NCBI RefSeq assembly: GCF_014652315.1
Contig: NZ_BMYO01000004.1
Span: 124,001 to 188,000 of the forward strand
DNA length: 64,000 nucleotides
Direction: 5' to 3'
Source of the DNA: Jeongeupia chitinilytica
Lineage (GTDB): Bacteria; Pseudomonadota; Gammaproteobacteria; Burkholderiales; Chitinibacteraceae
In this document: piece after piece, positions 19,535 through 28,655 of the stretch
How positions within the stretch are numbered: position 1 is the stretch's first letter
Layout: the number at the start of each line of letters is the position of its first letter
Notes under the pieces: model-generated
The model's database searches: none
Seen by the model: only the letters and a program-made list of their open reading frames with translations
What the model was told of the DNA's origin: nothing
Position numbers and translations under genes: made by a program

Positions 19535-21495
19535 TGCAGGGCGAACCCGCGCTTCCTGCGCGACAACAGCTGTCGATCAAGGTCGTCACGCTGCTGCTGG
19601 TCTCGTTGCTGGCCGGACTGACCGCCGTCGGCGCAACGCTCTACCTGTCGTGGCAGCTCGAAGGCGGTGCCGCGGCGATCAATGCCGCCGGCAGCCTGCG
19701 CATGCAGACCTACCGGCTCGGTTACACGCTGCAGCTGAACCGCGAGCGGCCCAGTGCCGAACTGGCAACGCAGATCGCGCAGGAACGCCGGCAGTTTGCC
19801 GCCACGCTGGCGCTGTTGGACCGCGGCGATCCGGCCCGGCCGCTCTACCTGCCCAGCGACCCGGCCGTACGCGCGCGTTTTGCGGCGATCGAGCAGCGGT
19901 ACGCGCAACTGCTGGCCGAGCCGAACGACGTCAGGCACGACCCGGTCAGGATGCGCGTGCTGATGGACGAGTTCGTCGACCAGATCAACGCACTGGTGCT
20001 CGACATCGAGCAGTACAACGCGCGCCGGACCATGCTGATGCGCGGCTCGCAGATCCTGCTGATCGCGCTGGCCATCGTCGGCACCGTCACGCAGATCTAC
20101 CTGATGTTCCTGTTGGTGTTCCGCCCGCTGTACCGGCTGTCCGGCGGCATCTCGCGCATGGCCGAACAGGACTACAGCGTGCGCCTGCCGGTCGAGACCG
20201 ACGACGAGTTCGGCGAGCTGACGCGCAGTTTCAACCGCATGGCCGACCGGGTCGCCGACGCGCACGGCACGCTCGAAGCACGCGTGCAGGCCAAGACCGC
20301 CGCGCTCAACACCCGCAACCGCGAACTGGCGCTGCGCAACGACATCGGCGCCGGCCTCAATGCCGGCCTGTCGGCCGAAGCGATGTGCCGCGATTTCCTG
20401 ACCCGGCTGATGCAGTGGTTCGGCGCCGACGGCGGCAGCGTGCGCATCGTCGATCCGCACTCGAACGCGGCGCACATGGTCGTCTACGAGGGCATTTCGG
20501 ACACGCTGGCCGCGGCCGAGCACTGCCTGCAGCCCGGCGACTGCCTGTGCGGCGCCAGCCTCAAGGACGGTGTCGCGGTGATCCATGACTTCCGCAAGCT
20601 GCCGAGCGCGCCGGAGCCCTATTCGTGCGAGCGCGAGGGCTTCGTCCAGGTCAGCGCGTTTCCGGTCCGCGCCCGCACGCGCCAGACCGGCCAGTTCAAC
20701 CTGCACTTCCGCCGCTCGCGCGACATCACCCGCAGCGAACGCGACCTGCTCGAAGCGCTGGGCGAACAGCTCGGCATCGCACTGGAAAACCTGCGCCTCG
20801 CCGCGCGCGAACGCGAAATCGCCGTCTACGAAGAACGCAACCTGCTCGCCCAGGGGCTGCACGACAGCATCGCTCAAGGGCTGTCCTTCCTGAACCTGCA
20901 GGTGCAGATGCTCAACGACTCGCTCAAGCGCGGCGCAACGGCCGAGGCGCGGGACATCGTGCCGCTGCTCAAGGCCGGCGTGCAGGAGAGCTACGACGAC
21001 GTCCGCGAGCTGCTGAACAACTTCCGCACCCGGCTGGCCGAAGGCGACCTCGTCGCCAACATGCGCGCGACGATCGAGCGCTTCCGCCGCCAGACCGGCA
21101 TTGCCGTCGACTTCGACGCCGTCGGCTCGGGAACGCCGCTGCCGGCCGAAGACCAGCTGCAGCTGCTGTTCGTGCTGCAGGAGGCGCTGTCGAACGTGCG
21201 CAAGCACGCGTACGCGACCACGGTCCGGGTCCGCTTCACCAACGAGCGCGACGTGACGCTGGAAATCCGCGACGATGGCCGCGGTTTCGACGCCGCCGAA
21301 ATGGCGGCGCGCGCCGAAGGTCATGTCGGGCTTAAAATCATGCAGGAGCGCGCCAGCCGGCTGTCGGCGCAGCTGCAGGTCGAATCGGACCACGGCGCCG
21401 TGCTGCGGCTGACGATTCCGTTCGACGCACGCCGGCTCGATGAACGAACACAGGAAAGGACAGGCAAGCATGGCGATCAGGGTATTGCTGGTTGA
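19534..21495 (+). CDS. narX: Nitrate/nitrite sensor histidine kinase NarX
   Basis: 653 residues. First membrane helix at about 15-37, then a periplasmic domain containing the NarX-type P-box (AGSLRMQTYRLGYTLQLNRE) that senses nitrate. A second helix (about 167-192) and a HAMP domain follow. The central GAF-like region bears a Cys cluster (CLQPGDCLCG). The HisKA_3 dimerisation helix has phospho-His443 (GLHDSIAQGLSFLNLQVQML), and the HATPase region includes DDGRGFD. It starts at the ATG that overlaps the moaC stop; the narL ATG lies inside its 3' end. Being in the moa operon ties sensor expression to cofactor synthesis. Confidence 0.94.
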   Translation: MQGEPALPARQQLSIKVVTLLLVSLLAGLTAVGATLYLSWQLEGGAAAINAAGSLRMQTYRLGYTLQLNRERPSAELATQIAQERRQFAATLALLDRGDPARPLYLPSDPAVRARFAAIEQRYAQLLAEPNDVRHDPVRMRVLMDEFVDQINALVLDIEQYNARRTMLMRGSQILLIALAIVGTVTQIYLMFLLVFRPLYRLSGGISRMAEQDYSVRLPVETDDEFGELTRSFNRMADRVADAHGTLEARVQAKTAALNTRNRELALRNDIGAGLNAGLSAEAMCRDFLTRLMQWFGADGGSVRIVDPHSNAAHMVVYEGISDTLAAAEHCLQPGDCLCGASLKDGVAVIHDFRKLPSAPEPYSCEREGFVQVSAFPVRARTRQTGQFNLHFRRSRDITRSERDLLEALGEQLGIALENLRLAAREREIAVYEERNLLAQGLHDSIAQGLSFLNLQVQMLNDSLKRGATAEARDIVPLLKAGVQESYDDVRELLNNFRTRLAEGDLVANMRATIERFRRQTGIAVDFDAVGSGTPLPAEDQLQLLFVLQEALSNVRKHAYATTVRVRFTNERDVTLEIRDDGRGFDAAEMAARAEGHVGLKIMQERASRLSAQLQVESDHGAVLRLTIPFDARRLDERTQERTGKHGDQGIAG

Positions 21496-22120
21496 CGACC
21501 ACACGCTGTTCCGCAGCGGCATCAAGCTGCTGCTGTCGCGCCAGCCGGAGTTCGACGTCGTCGGCGAAGCGGCCGACGGCGCCGAAGGCGTCAAGCGCTG
21601 CCACGAACTCGCACCCGATGTGGTGCTGCTCGACCTGAACATGCCGGGCCTGTCCGGCCTCGAAGCGCTGCAGCTGATCCTCGAAGACCGGCCGCAGACC
21701 GCCGTGCTGATGCTGACGGTCTCCGAAGATGCCGAAGACCTGGCCGAGGCGCTGCGCAGCGGTGCGCGCGGCTATCTGCTGAAGAACATCGATGCCGACT
21801 ATCTGGTCGGCGCCATCGTCCGCGCCCACGCCGGCGAAGCCGTCATCGCCGAAGCAATGACGGCCAAGCTCGTCGCCCAGTTCCGCAGCGCCGCTCAACC
21901 GGCCGAACCGCGCGACGAGGACAGGCTGACGCCGCGCGAGCGCGAGATCCTCGGCTTTCTCGCCCGGGGCGACAGCAACAAGGGCATCGCGCGCGAACTC
22001 GATCTGGCCGAGAGCACGGTCAAGATCCACGTGCAGAACATCCTCAAGAAGCTCGGCCTGTCGAGCCGGGTGCAGGCCGCGGTCTACGCGGTCGAGCACG
22101 GTCTGGGCCGGCCGGCTTGA
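21470..22120 (+). CDS. narL: Nitrate/nitrite response regulator NarL
   Basis: 216 residues: receiver domain with acidic pocket DD9-10 and phospho-acceptor D55 (VVLLDLNMPG), then a LuxR-type helix-turn-helix (LTPREREILGFLARGDSNKG IARELDLAESTVKIHVQNIL). The chosen start is the ATG at 21470, preceded by AGGAAAGGA; an ATG at 21440 would add ten atypical residues. Partner of NarX. It probably controls narGHJI, narK and its own operon, perhaps through the three TAGTCC palindromes in this window. Confidence 0.94.
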   Translation: MAIRVLLVDDHTLFRSGIKLLLSRQPEFDVVGEAADGAEGVKRCHELAPDVVLLDLNMPGLSGLEALQLILEDRPQTAVLMLTVSEDAEDLAEALRSGARGYLLKNIDADYLVGAIVRAHAGEAVIAEAMTAKLVAQFRSAAQPAEPRDEDRLTPREREILGFLARGDSNKGIARELDLAESTVKIHVQNILKKLGLSSRVQAAVYAVEHGLGRPA

Positions 22121-22201
22121 TCGCGCGCAGGAAACGCACCGCGCCACGGCGCTAAGCTGAAACCGGGTGCCCTTCGGGTACCGCCTGATACCGGAGGCCG
22201 T

Positions 22202-22513
22202 ATGCGCGTGCTGTTGCAAGTCGATTTCGTTTTTTCTCCCGATGCTCTGACCGGTGCAGCGCTGCCGGCGCCGCTGCTCGAACTGGCCGACTCGATCAAC
22301 CGGGAACCGGGTTTCGTCTGGAAGGTCTGGACTTTCAGCGAAGCCGCCGGCCGCAGCGGCGGCATCTACCTGTTCGAAAACCGCGGGGACGCCGAACAGT
22401 ACCTGGCCAAGCACTGGCTGCGGCTGAGCGAAATGGGTGCCACCGACATCCGCTCGTTCATTTTCGACATCAGCGAACCTCTCAGCCTGATCAACCACGC
22501 ACCGATCGCGTGA
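22202..22513 (+). CDS. YdhR-like monooxygenase-fold protein
   Basis: 103 residues, closely matching the YdhR family of small dimeric alpha/beta-barrel proteins throughout (LADSINREPGFVWKVWTFSE; GGIYLFENRGDAEQYLAKHW; ISEPLSLINHA). A catalytic role in aromatic metabolism has been suggested for the family but is not established. CCGGAGG lies just ahead of the ATG. It follows narL after 81 bp on the same strand. Confidence 0.88.
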   Translation: MRVLLQVDFVFSPDALTGAALPAPLLELADSINREPGFVWKVWTFSEAAGRSGGIYLFENRGDAEQYLAKHWLRLSEMGATDIRSFIFDISEPLSLINHAPIA

Positions 22514-22581
22514 ATCGTGCGTTCCGGCTCGCCACCGGCCGCCCGATTCGCTAAGCTGCTCGGTTTTTCCGGAGCGACGTC

Positions 22582-23313
22582 ATGGAACCGATCCGCCTTT
22601 CCAAACGCATGGCCGAACTCGGTCTGTGCTCGCGCCGCGAAGCCGATGAATACATTGCCCGCGGCTGGGTCCGCGTCGACGGCGTCGTCATCGACGTGCT
22701 CGGCAGCAAGGTGCTACCGACGCAGGCCGTCACGCTGAACAAGGCCGCCGAACGCGAGCAGGCCAACCGCGTCACCGTACTGATCAACAAGCCGATCGGC
22801 TACGTCTCGGGTCAGGCCGAGGACGGCTACCAGCCGGCCGTGGTGCTGGTGAAGCCCGACAACCAGTGGGTCGAGGACAAGAGCGGCATCCGCTTCGAGC
22901 GCGAGCACCTGAAAAGCCTGGTGCCCGCCGGCCGGCTCGACATCGACTCGGTCGGCCTGCTGGTGCTGACGCAGGACGGTCGCGTCGCCAAGCACCTGAT
23001 CGGCGAGGATTCGACCGTCGAGAAGGAATACCTCGTGCGCGTCTCCGGCCAGCTGGCACCGGGTGATCTGAAACGGCTCAACTACGGGCTCGAGCTCGAC
23101 GGCCAGAAGCTCAAGCGCGCCGAAGTCTGGTGGCAGAACCGCGACCAGTTGCGCTTCATCCTGCAGGAAGGCAAGAAGCGGCAGATCCGCCGGATGTGCG
23201 AAGCCGTCGGCCTGCGCGTGGTCGGCCTCAAGCGCATCCGCATCGGCAAGGTCGAGCTCGGCGACCTGCCGACCGGCCAGTGGCGCTACCTGAACGCCGA
23301 CGAGATGTTCTGA
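22582..23313 (+). CDS. rluF: 23S rRNA pseudouridine synthase RluF
   Basis: 243 residues. N-terminal S4 RNA-binding domain (KRMAELGLCSRREADEYIAR GWVRVDG), then the RsuA/RluB family catalytic domain with active-site Asp in AGRLDIDSVGLLVLTQDG. KKRQIRRMCEAVGLRVVGLK RIRIG completes the signature. Similarity to RluF rather than RluE/RluB rests on the S4 region and length, so subfamily is slightly uncertain. The stop overlaps the tlyA ATG. Confidence 0.88.
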   Translation: MEPIRLSKRMAELGLCSRREADEYIARGWVRVDGVVIDVLGSKVLPTQAVTLNKAAEREQANRVTVLINKPIGYVSGQAEDGYQPAVVLVKPDNQWVEDKSGIRFEREHLKSLVPAGRLDIDSVGLLVLTQDGRVAKHLIGEDSTVEKEYLVRVSGQLAPGDLKRLNYGLELDGQKLKRAEVWWQNRDQLRFILQEGKKRQIRRMCEAVGLRVVGLKRIRIGKVELGDLPTGQWRYLNADEMF

Positions 23314-24065
23314 TGGCGCGTGCCGACCTGCTGCTGGTCGAGCTCGGCCTCGCCGATTCGCGTACCCAGGCGCAGCAGATGATCGCCGCCGGCCGCGTCA
23401 GCGTCGCCGGCAAGCGCGTCGACAAGGCCAGCGCCAGACTCGCGGCCGGCATGGACATCGCCATTGCCGCAGACCCGGCCGACCGCTTCGTCTCGCGCGG
23501 CGGGCTCAAGCTGGCCGGCGCGCTGGCGCAGACCGGGCTCGTCGTCGCCGGCATGACGGTGCTCGACGTCGGCCAGAGCACCGGCGGCTTTTCCGACTGT
23601 CTGGTGCAGGCCGGCGCGCGCCGCGTCGTCGGCCTCGAAGTCGGCCACGGCCAGCTGCATCCGCGACTGGCCGGCGACGAACGCATCACCACGCTCGAGG
23701 GCGTGAACGCACGTCACCTGCAGCCGGACGGGCTCGCCGGCGTGCTCGATGCCCCGGTCGGGCTGATCGTCGGCGACGTGTCGTTCATCTCGCTGACGCT
23801 GATCCTGCCGGCACTCGCCGGCCAGCTCGGGACGGGTGGTCTGCTGCTGTTTCTGGTCAAGCCGCAGTTCGAAGTCGGGCCGACCCGGCTCGGCAAGGGC
23901 GGCATCGTCCGCGACGCCGGCTGCTACCCCGAAGTCGAGACCAAAATCCGCAACGCCGCGCTCAAGGCCGGTTTCGAGGTGCTCGACTACTTCGACAGCC
24001 CGATCACCGGCGGCGACGGCAACCGCGAGTTCTTCATCTACGCCCGGCGCGGCACGACGGCCTGA
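23313..24065 (+). CDS. tlyA: TlyA-family rRNA methyltransferase / hemolysin-like protein
   Basis: 250 residues. N-terminal S4 domain (RADLLLVELGLADSRTQAQQ), then an FtsJ-like SAM methyltransferase domain (FVSRGGLKLAGAL; VLDVGQSTGGFSDCLVQAGA; LIVGDVSFISLTLILPAL; FLVKPQFEVGP). TlyA enzymes 2'-O-methylate rRNA cytidines in other bacteria. In the SAM motif the usual DxGxSTGGF is kept. It starts at the ATG overlapping the rluF stop. Confidence 0.92.
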   Translation: MARADLLLVELGLADSRTQAQQMIAAGRVSVAGKRVDKASARLAAGMDIAIAADPADRFVSRGGLKLAGALAQTGLVVAGMTVLDVGQSTGGFSDCLVQAGARRVVGLEVGHGQLHPRLAGDERITTLEGVNARHLQPDGLAGVLDAPVGLIVGDVSFISLTLILPALAGQLGTGGLLLFLVKPQFEVGPTRLGKGGIVRDAGCYPEVETKIRNAALKAGFEVLDYFDSPITGGDGNREFFIYARRGTTA

Positions 24066-24185
24066 ACGGCGCGAAGTTCCCGACATTCGGCGCAAAATAC
24101 CGACCGGCGGTCGCCGCCCGGCGTCACTATCGGCGACGGTGCCGACACGCTAGAGTCGCGGCGCCCCAACCGCCGACCGCTGCCG

Positions 24186-25121
24186 ATGTCCTTCGATCCC
24201 GTCGTCCTGTTCTTCCTGCTCGGCCTCGCGGCCGGCGTCGCCAAATCCGACCTCAAGCTGCCCGCCGCGCTGTACGACACGCTGTCGGTGTTCCTGCTGC
24301 TGTGCATCGGGATCAAGGGCGGGCTCGAGCTCGCCAAGCAGCCCGTCCTGACGCTACTGCCGCAGGCACTGCTGGTACTGGCGATGGGCGCGGCGATTCC
24401 GCTGCTCGTCTACCCGCTGCTGCGCTGGCGCCTGACGCAGGCCGACGCCGCCAGCATCGCGGCGCACTACGGCTCGGTCTCGGTCGTGACCTATGCGGTC
24501 GGCGTGGCCTACCTGTCGCGGATCGGCGAGGCGTTCGAGTCGCAGACGACGCTGTTCCTCGTGCTGCTGGAGATGCCGGCACTGATCGTCGGCGTGATCC
24601 TCGCTCGGCGCGGCAGCCGCTCCGGCCACGGCCACGGCTGGGGCAAGCTGCTGCACGAAGTGCTGCTGGGCAAGAGCATGGTGCTGCTGCTTGGCGGTCT
24701 GGCGATCGGCGCGCTGGCCGGGCCGGACGGCATCAAGCCGCTCGACCGGCTTTATGTCGACCTGTTCAAGCCGACGCTGACGCTGTTCCTGCTCGAAGTG
24801 GGGCTGGTCGTCGCCGGCAAGATCGGCATCCTGCGGCGAGAAGGGCTGTTCCTGCTCGTCGCCGGCATCGGCCTGCCACTGGCGCTGAGCTGGCTCGGCA
24901 TCGGCGTCGGCCTGATGCTGGGGATGTCGGCCGGCGGCCTGACGCTGATGGCGCTGCTTGCGGCATCGGCGTCCTACATCGCCGCACCGGCAGCGATGCG
25001 GATGGCGGTTCCCGAAGCCGACCCGGCCTTGTCGCTCGGTGCCGCGCTGGGTATCACCTTCCCCTTCAACCTGCTGGTCGGCATCCCGCTGTACCATCAG
25101 TTCGCCCTTGCCGTTGCCTGA
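24186..25121 (+). CDS. SbtA-family sodium-dependent bicarbonate transporter
   Basis: 311 residues with about ten membrane helices in two inverted halves (MSFDPVVLFFLLGLAAGVAK SDLKLP; LYDTLSVFLLLCIGIKGGLE; second half LYVDLFKPTLTLFLLEVGLV). The central HYGSVSVVTYAVGV and AASASYIAAPAAMRMAVPEA motifs are SbtA-like substrate-site segments. SbtA was first described as the cyanobacterial Na+/HCO3- symporter; homologues occur in heterotrophs. The PII-like gene next door strongly supports the call. Confidence 0.9.
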   Translation: MSFDPVVLFFLLGLAAGVAKSDLKLPAALYDTLSVFLLLCIGIKGGLELAKQPVLTLLPQALLVLAMGAAIPLLVYPLLRWRLTQADAASIAAHYGSVSVVTYAVGVAYLSRIGEAFESQTTLFLVLLEMPALIVGVILARRGSRSGHGHGWGKLLHEVLLGKSMVLLLGGLAIGALAGPDGIKPLDRLYVDLFKPTLTLFLLEVGLVVAGKIGILRREGLFLLVAGIGLPLALSWLGIGVGLMLGMSAGGLTLMALLAASASYIAAPAAMRMAVPEADPALSLGAALGITFPFNLLVGIPLYHQFALAVA

Positions 25122-25130
25122 GGAAACGCG

Positions 25131-25433
25131 ATGACTTTCCACACCCGTACGCTGCTGACCATCGTGACCGAATCCGCGCTGGAAAACGATCTGGTCGAGC
25201 TGTTTCACCGGCACCGCCTGCGCGGCTGGACCATCGTCGAGGCGCGCGGCAAGGGCGAGCACGGCGAAAAGCGAGGCAGTTTCGACGCCAACGGCAACAT
25301 CCAGATCGAGCTGATCGCCGAAACGGCAGCGGCCGAACAACTGGCGACGACGATCGCCGAGCGCTTCGGTGCGCACTATGCGCTGGTGCAGTGGCTCGCC
25401 GAGGTCAGGGTGCTGCGCGCCGAGAAGTTCTGA
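25131..25433 (+). CDS. PII-like regulatory protein paired with SbtA (SbtB-like)
   Basis: 100 residues with the ferredoxin-like PII fold pattern: RTLLTIVTESALENDLVELF HRHRLRGWTIVEARGKGEHG, a T-loop-like Gly-rich segment (GKGEHGEKRGSFDA), and a second half NIQIELIAETAAAEQLATTI. It is 9 bp after the SbtA gene, the same arrangement as sbtA-sbtB, where the PII-like protein binds and gates the transporter in response to adenine nucleotides. Ligand binding here is inferred. Confidence 0.85.
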   Translation: MTFHTRTLLTIVTESALENDLVELFHRHRLRGWTIVEARGKGEHGEKRGSFDANGNIQIELIAETAAAEQLATTIAERFGAHYALVQWLAEVRVLRAEKF

Positions 25434-25449
25434 CCGGCTTCCGCAAGTA

Positions 25450-25474
25450 AAAAGCCCGGCAATGCCGGGCTTCT
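25450..25474. terminator. Bidirectional terminator between sbtB-like gene and pglL-like gene
   Basis: AAGCCCGGC (25452-25460), AAT loop, GCCGGGCTT (25464-25472). On the minus strand it is followed by TTTAC. It sits between two convergent genes and could serve both. Confidence 0.75.
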
Positions 25475-25492
25475 CCGCAAACCGAGCGGCCG

Positions 25493-27226
25493 CTACTCGC
25501 CGTCGTGCGGCTGCTTGCCGAACATCGCTTCGCCGTCGTCGACCGGTTTGGCCAGCGCCTGGACGCGGGCGTCGTTCGGGAAGCGCGCCAGCTCGTCGCG
25601 GAAGTAGTCGAGGCTTTCCGGATAGGCGAATGCGGCCTGGCGCATCAGCGTCTGCGCCTGTGCGGCATCGCCCTTGATCGCGTGCATAATCGCCGCATCG
25701 GACAGCTGGCCCGGGTACGGCCGGACCGCGTTGAGCCGGTCGAGGATGCCGAGCTTCCAGTCGATGTTCTCGGCGCTGGCGGTGATGTAGTTCGACAGCG
25801 CGTAATCGGCGTAGAAGTCGACCAGCGGGTTGTGGCGCAGCTCGCCCAGCGTTTTCAGGTTGCGTTCGTTGGTCGCCACGCTGTCGCTCGGGTCGATGAT
25901 CGGATAGATCTTCAGGTAGGTCAGGCCGCCGAACACCGCCACGGCGATCGACGCGATGCCGTAGAGCGCAAAGCCGCCGCGCGACACTGCCGGCGCCCGG
26001 CGCGGCGCGGCGCCGAAGGCCAGGAAGAGCATCAGCGCGAACGGGCCGAAGAAGTGGTAGTACCACAGCGGATATTCGACCAGGCTGTGCAGGATCGACA
26101 CCGCGACCAGCGCCGCGGCAAACATCGCCACGTCGTCGTCCCGGCGCGACCACAGGCCGAAGAAGGCGGCCAGCACGCCGAGCACGACGATGCCGGCACC
26201 GATGACGCCGGTTTCGGCCATCAGGTTCAGCAGCGAGTTGTGCGCGTGGGTGAACAGCACGCTCTCGACCACCTTGGCGAACTCGGGCCGGACCTGCAGC
26301 GCGACACCGTGCGCCGGGTACTCGCCCCAGCCGACCCCGAGCCACGGATGAGCCTGGAAGGTCAGCCACGCCTTGTGCCACTCGACCAGCCGGCGCGCAC
26401 CGTTCGAATCGAGCCGGTCGAGCCCGGTCGGCACTTCGTTCTTGGTACTGAGCAGATGGCCGAGCACGTCGTTGATCAGCGGCGCAACGAACTGCATCGC
26501 GACGATCAGCGCACCGGCAATCATCAGGTTGCGACCGAGCCGGCGCACGACCTCGTTGCGGCCGAACGCCAGCGCCAGGCCGAACACCAGCCACGCGACC
26601 GCGTACAGGAAGGGCGAGCGCGAACCGCAGTACGCCATCGACAGCGCGAACCACAGCGACAGCGTGACCGTCAGCCAGCGCGGCAGCCTGCCGGTGGCCG
26701 ACAGCCACATCAGCGACGCAAAGCCCCAGGCCAGATAGTGGCCGTACATGTTCTTCTGGCCGATGTTGCCGAAGATCAGCCGCGGGCCGTACTTGATCAG
26801 CTGATAGATCTGGTCGACCGCGAGTGCCGAATTGAACAGCGCCCCGACCACCAGGCCCCAGGCCAGCGCCTGTGCCAGCGGGGCGATGCCGAACTCGTCG
26901 CGCGCACGCGCCAGCGCCCACACCGACATGCCGGCGGTCACGAGGTAGAGCGCCGGAATCGTCAGGTCGGACCAGTACGGCACCGTCAGCACCAGCGCCT
27001 GCAGGCCGAGTACGGCGGCCAGGCCGAACCAGACGATGGCCATCCACGGCGTACGGGTCGTTTCGACCCTTTGGGACGGCAGTCCCGCGACGGCCAGCAC
27101 CAGCAGCGTGGCCAGCGTATAGGCCGCCAGTTCGGACGGAAACACCGGGTTTGGCGGATAGCGGAACGGGATGCCGCACGGCACGGCGGCGAGCAGAAAG
27201 AGCAGGATCTGGAAAACGCGAAGCAT
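25493..27226 (-). CDS. Wzy/PglL-family O-oligosaccharyltransferase
   Basis: 577 residues. About 11-12 membrane helices, then a C-terminal soluble region after about residue 430 (Wzy_C_2-like, TPR-like helices). The family's catalytic-loop signature THAHNSLLNLMAETG (about 325-339) has the two conserved His, and FGNIGQKNMYGHYLAWG is typical of PglL/PilO-type ligases. These enzymes transfer lipid-linked glycans to pilins or other periplasmic proteins, or ligate O-antigen (WaaL). With type IV pilus genes in the window, pilin or general O-glycosylation is likely but unproven. It ends the tat-his operon, 6 bp after tatC. Confidence 0.85.
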   Translation of the reverse strand: MLRVFQILLFLLAAVPCGIPFRYPPNPVFPSELAAYTLATLLVLAVAGLPSQRVETTRTPWMAIVWFGLAAVLGLQALVLTVPYWSDLTIPALYLVTAGMSVWALARARDEFGIAPLAQALAWGLVVGALFNSALAVDQIYQLIKYGPRLIFGNIGQKNMYGHYLAWGFASLMWLSATGRLPRWLTVTLSLWFALSMAYCGSRSPFLYAVAWLVFGLALAFGRNEVVRRLGRNLMIAGALIVAMQFVAPLINDVLGHLLSTKNEVPTGLDRLDSNGARRLVEWHKAWLTFQAHPWLGVGWGEYPAHGVALQVRPEFAKVVESVLFTHAHNSLLNLMAETGVIGAGIVVLGVLAAFFGLWSRRDDDVAMFAAALVAVSILHSLVEYPLWYYHFFGPFALMLFLAFGAAPRRAPAVSRGGFALYGIASIAVAVFGGLTYLKIYPIIDPSDSVATNERNLKTLGELRHNPLVDFYADYALSNYITASAENIDWKLGILDRLNAVRPYPGQLSDAAIMHAIKGDAAQAQTLMRQAAFAYPESLDYFRDELARFPNDARVQALAKPVDDGEAMFGKQPHDGE

Positions 27227-27232
27227 GAAGAC

Positions 27233-27964
27233 TCAGGCAGGAAGGGGCGAGCGGGGAGAAATGAGCCGGGCAACGACACAGCCGAGCTCGTACAGCAGCC
27301 ACAGCGGTACGGCCAGCAGACATTGCGACAACACGTCGGGCGGTGTCACCACCGCGGCGATGACAAAGGCTCCGACGATCACGTACGGCCGCCAGCGGAC
27401 GAGCTGGTCGACACTGACGACGTTGAGATACACGAGCACGACGATGGCGACCGGGACCTCGAAGGTCGTCCCGAAAGCGAGGAACATGCCGAAAATGAAG
27501 TCGAGGTATTCGCCCGAATCGGGCAGCCACTGCATCGACGCCGGCACGACCGAGGCGATGAACTTGAACACCACACCGAACACGAAGAAATACGCGAACG
27601 CCATACCGGCGAGGAACAGCAGCGTCGATGCGATGATCAGCGGCAGGATCAGCTTCTTCTCGTGCGCATACAGGCCCGGCGCGATGAAGGCCCAGGCCTG
27701 GTACAGCGTATGCGGCAGCGTCGCGATGAAGGCCGCCAGCGCAGCGATCTTCACCTGCACCAGAAACGGCGTGGCAATGCCGATCGACACCAGCTTCTGC
27801 CCCGGCAATACGTGCGTCAACGGCGCGACGACCAGATCGTAGAGTTGGGCCGAGAAGGCGAAACACACGCCGAAGCCGAGCAGGAACACCAGCCCGGCAC
27901 GGACCAGCCGGTTGCGCAGTTCGATCAGGTGGGCCAGCAGCGGCTGGAAATCGGCAGCATTCAT
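27233..27964 (-). CDS. tatC: Sec-independent protein translocase TatC
   Basis: 243 residues, six membrane helices. N-terminus FQPLLAHLIELRNRLVRAGL holds the conserved LxELRxRL signal-peptide docking region; the first periplasmic loop and PGLYAHEKKLILPLI, FAFGTTFEVPVAIVVLVYLN (functional Glu) are canonical. The TatBC receptor binds twin-arginine precursors. Follows tatB after 6 bp. Confidence 0.97.
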   Translation of the reverse strand: MNAADFQPLLAHLIELRNRLVRAGLVFLLGFGVCFAFSAQLYDLVVAPLTHVLPGQKLVSIGIATPFLVQVKIAALAAFIATLPHTLYQAWAFIAPGLYAHEKKLILPLIIASTLLFLAGMAFAYFFVFGVVFKFIASVVPASMQWLPDSGEYLDFIFGMFLAFGTTFEVPVAIVVLVYLNVVSVDQLVRWRPYVIVGAFVIAAVVTPPDVLSQCLLAVPLWLLYELGCVVARLISPRSPLPA

Positions 27965-27970
27965 GGGCGG

Positions 27971-28414
27971 TCAGCGACGGTCACGGGCGGGCGGCGGCGC
28001 ATCGGGAGCGGTGAAAAGGTCGGGCTGGCGATCGTCGTGCGCCGGCACGACGACGGGTTCGAAGCCGGAGGCTGCCGTTCCGGTCCCGACCGCCTGCGCG
28101 GGTTCCGGACTCGACGGCGCCACGTCGCTCAGCGCATTGCGTGCATCGTTCAGCGTTTCGCGCAGCTCGGTGACCGGCGCATGGATCGTCTGCCTCAGCG
28201 ACTCGCCTTCGGCGCGCAGTTCAGCCTCGATCTGCGCCAGTTCGCTCGCACGGACTTCGCGTTCCAGATCGCTCTTGACGCTGTGGACGAAGCGCTGCGC
28301 CCGACCGATCAGCGCACCGACGGTGCGTGCGACGGTCGGCAGACGTTCCGGGCCGATCACCACCAGGGCCACGGCCCCGATGACGGCCAGCTCGCCGAGA
28401 CTGACGTCGAACAC
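27971..28414 (-). CDS. tatB: Sec-independent protein translocase TatB
   Basis: 147 residues read from a GTG. N-terminal membrane helix (FDVSLGELAVIGAVALVVIG) with the conserved Glu, then PERLP, an amphipathic helix and a long charged, Pro-rich tail. Works with TatC in twin-arginine signal recognition. It begins 3 bp after tatA stops. Confidence 0.94.
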   Translation of the reverse strand: MFDVSLGELAVIGAVALVVIGPERLPTVARTVGALIGRAQRFVHSVKSDLEREVRASELAQIEAELRAEGESLRQTIHAPVTELRETLNDARNALSDVAPSSPEPAQAVGTGTAASGFEPVVVPAHDDRQPDLFTAPDAPPPARDRR

Positions 28415-28417
28415 GGC

Positions 28418-28636
28418 TTAGCGTTTGTCCTTGTCGACCACGTCAATCACGCGGCCCGACTCGGGCGAGACGTCCTTGGCTTCGGGTTTGTCGCCCTCAC
28501 CTTCGCGGATGCCTTCCTTGAAGCCGCGAACGGCGGACCCGAGGTCCTTGCCGATGCTGCCGAGGCGCTTGGTCCCGAAGACGAGGATGACGATGACCAG
28601 CACGATGAGCCAGTGCCAGATGCTGAAGGAACCCAT
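28418..28636 (-). CDS. tatA: Sec-independent protein translocase TatA
   Basis: 72 residues: one membrane helix (FSIWHWLIVLVIVILVFGTK), the FGTKRLGSIGKDLG hinge and amphipathic helix, then a charged tail. Forms the Tat pore. Start fixed by the ATG at 28636 with AAGGAGATAG just upstream; longer in-frame reading is not TatA-like. Confidence 0.96.
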   Translation of the reverse strand: MGSFSIWHWLIVLVIVILVFGTKRLGSIGKDLGSAVRGFKEGIREGEGDKPEAKDVSPESGRVIDVVDKDKR

Positions 28637-28655
28637 GGACCTATCTCCTTGGAAA

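Noticed and set aside
24354..27866. A very long open frame (about 1170 codons) on the minus strand, spanning the sbtA and pglL regions
   Set aside because: It lies antisense to sbtA and out of frame with the pglL-like and tatC genes; composition is Arg/Ala/Gly-rich with no domain, typical of high-GC shadow frames.
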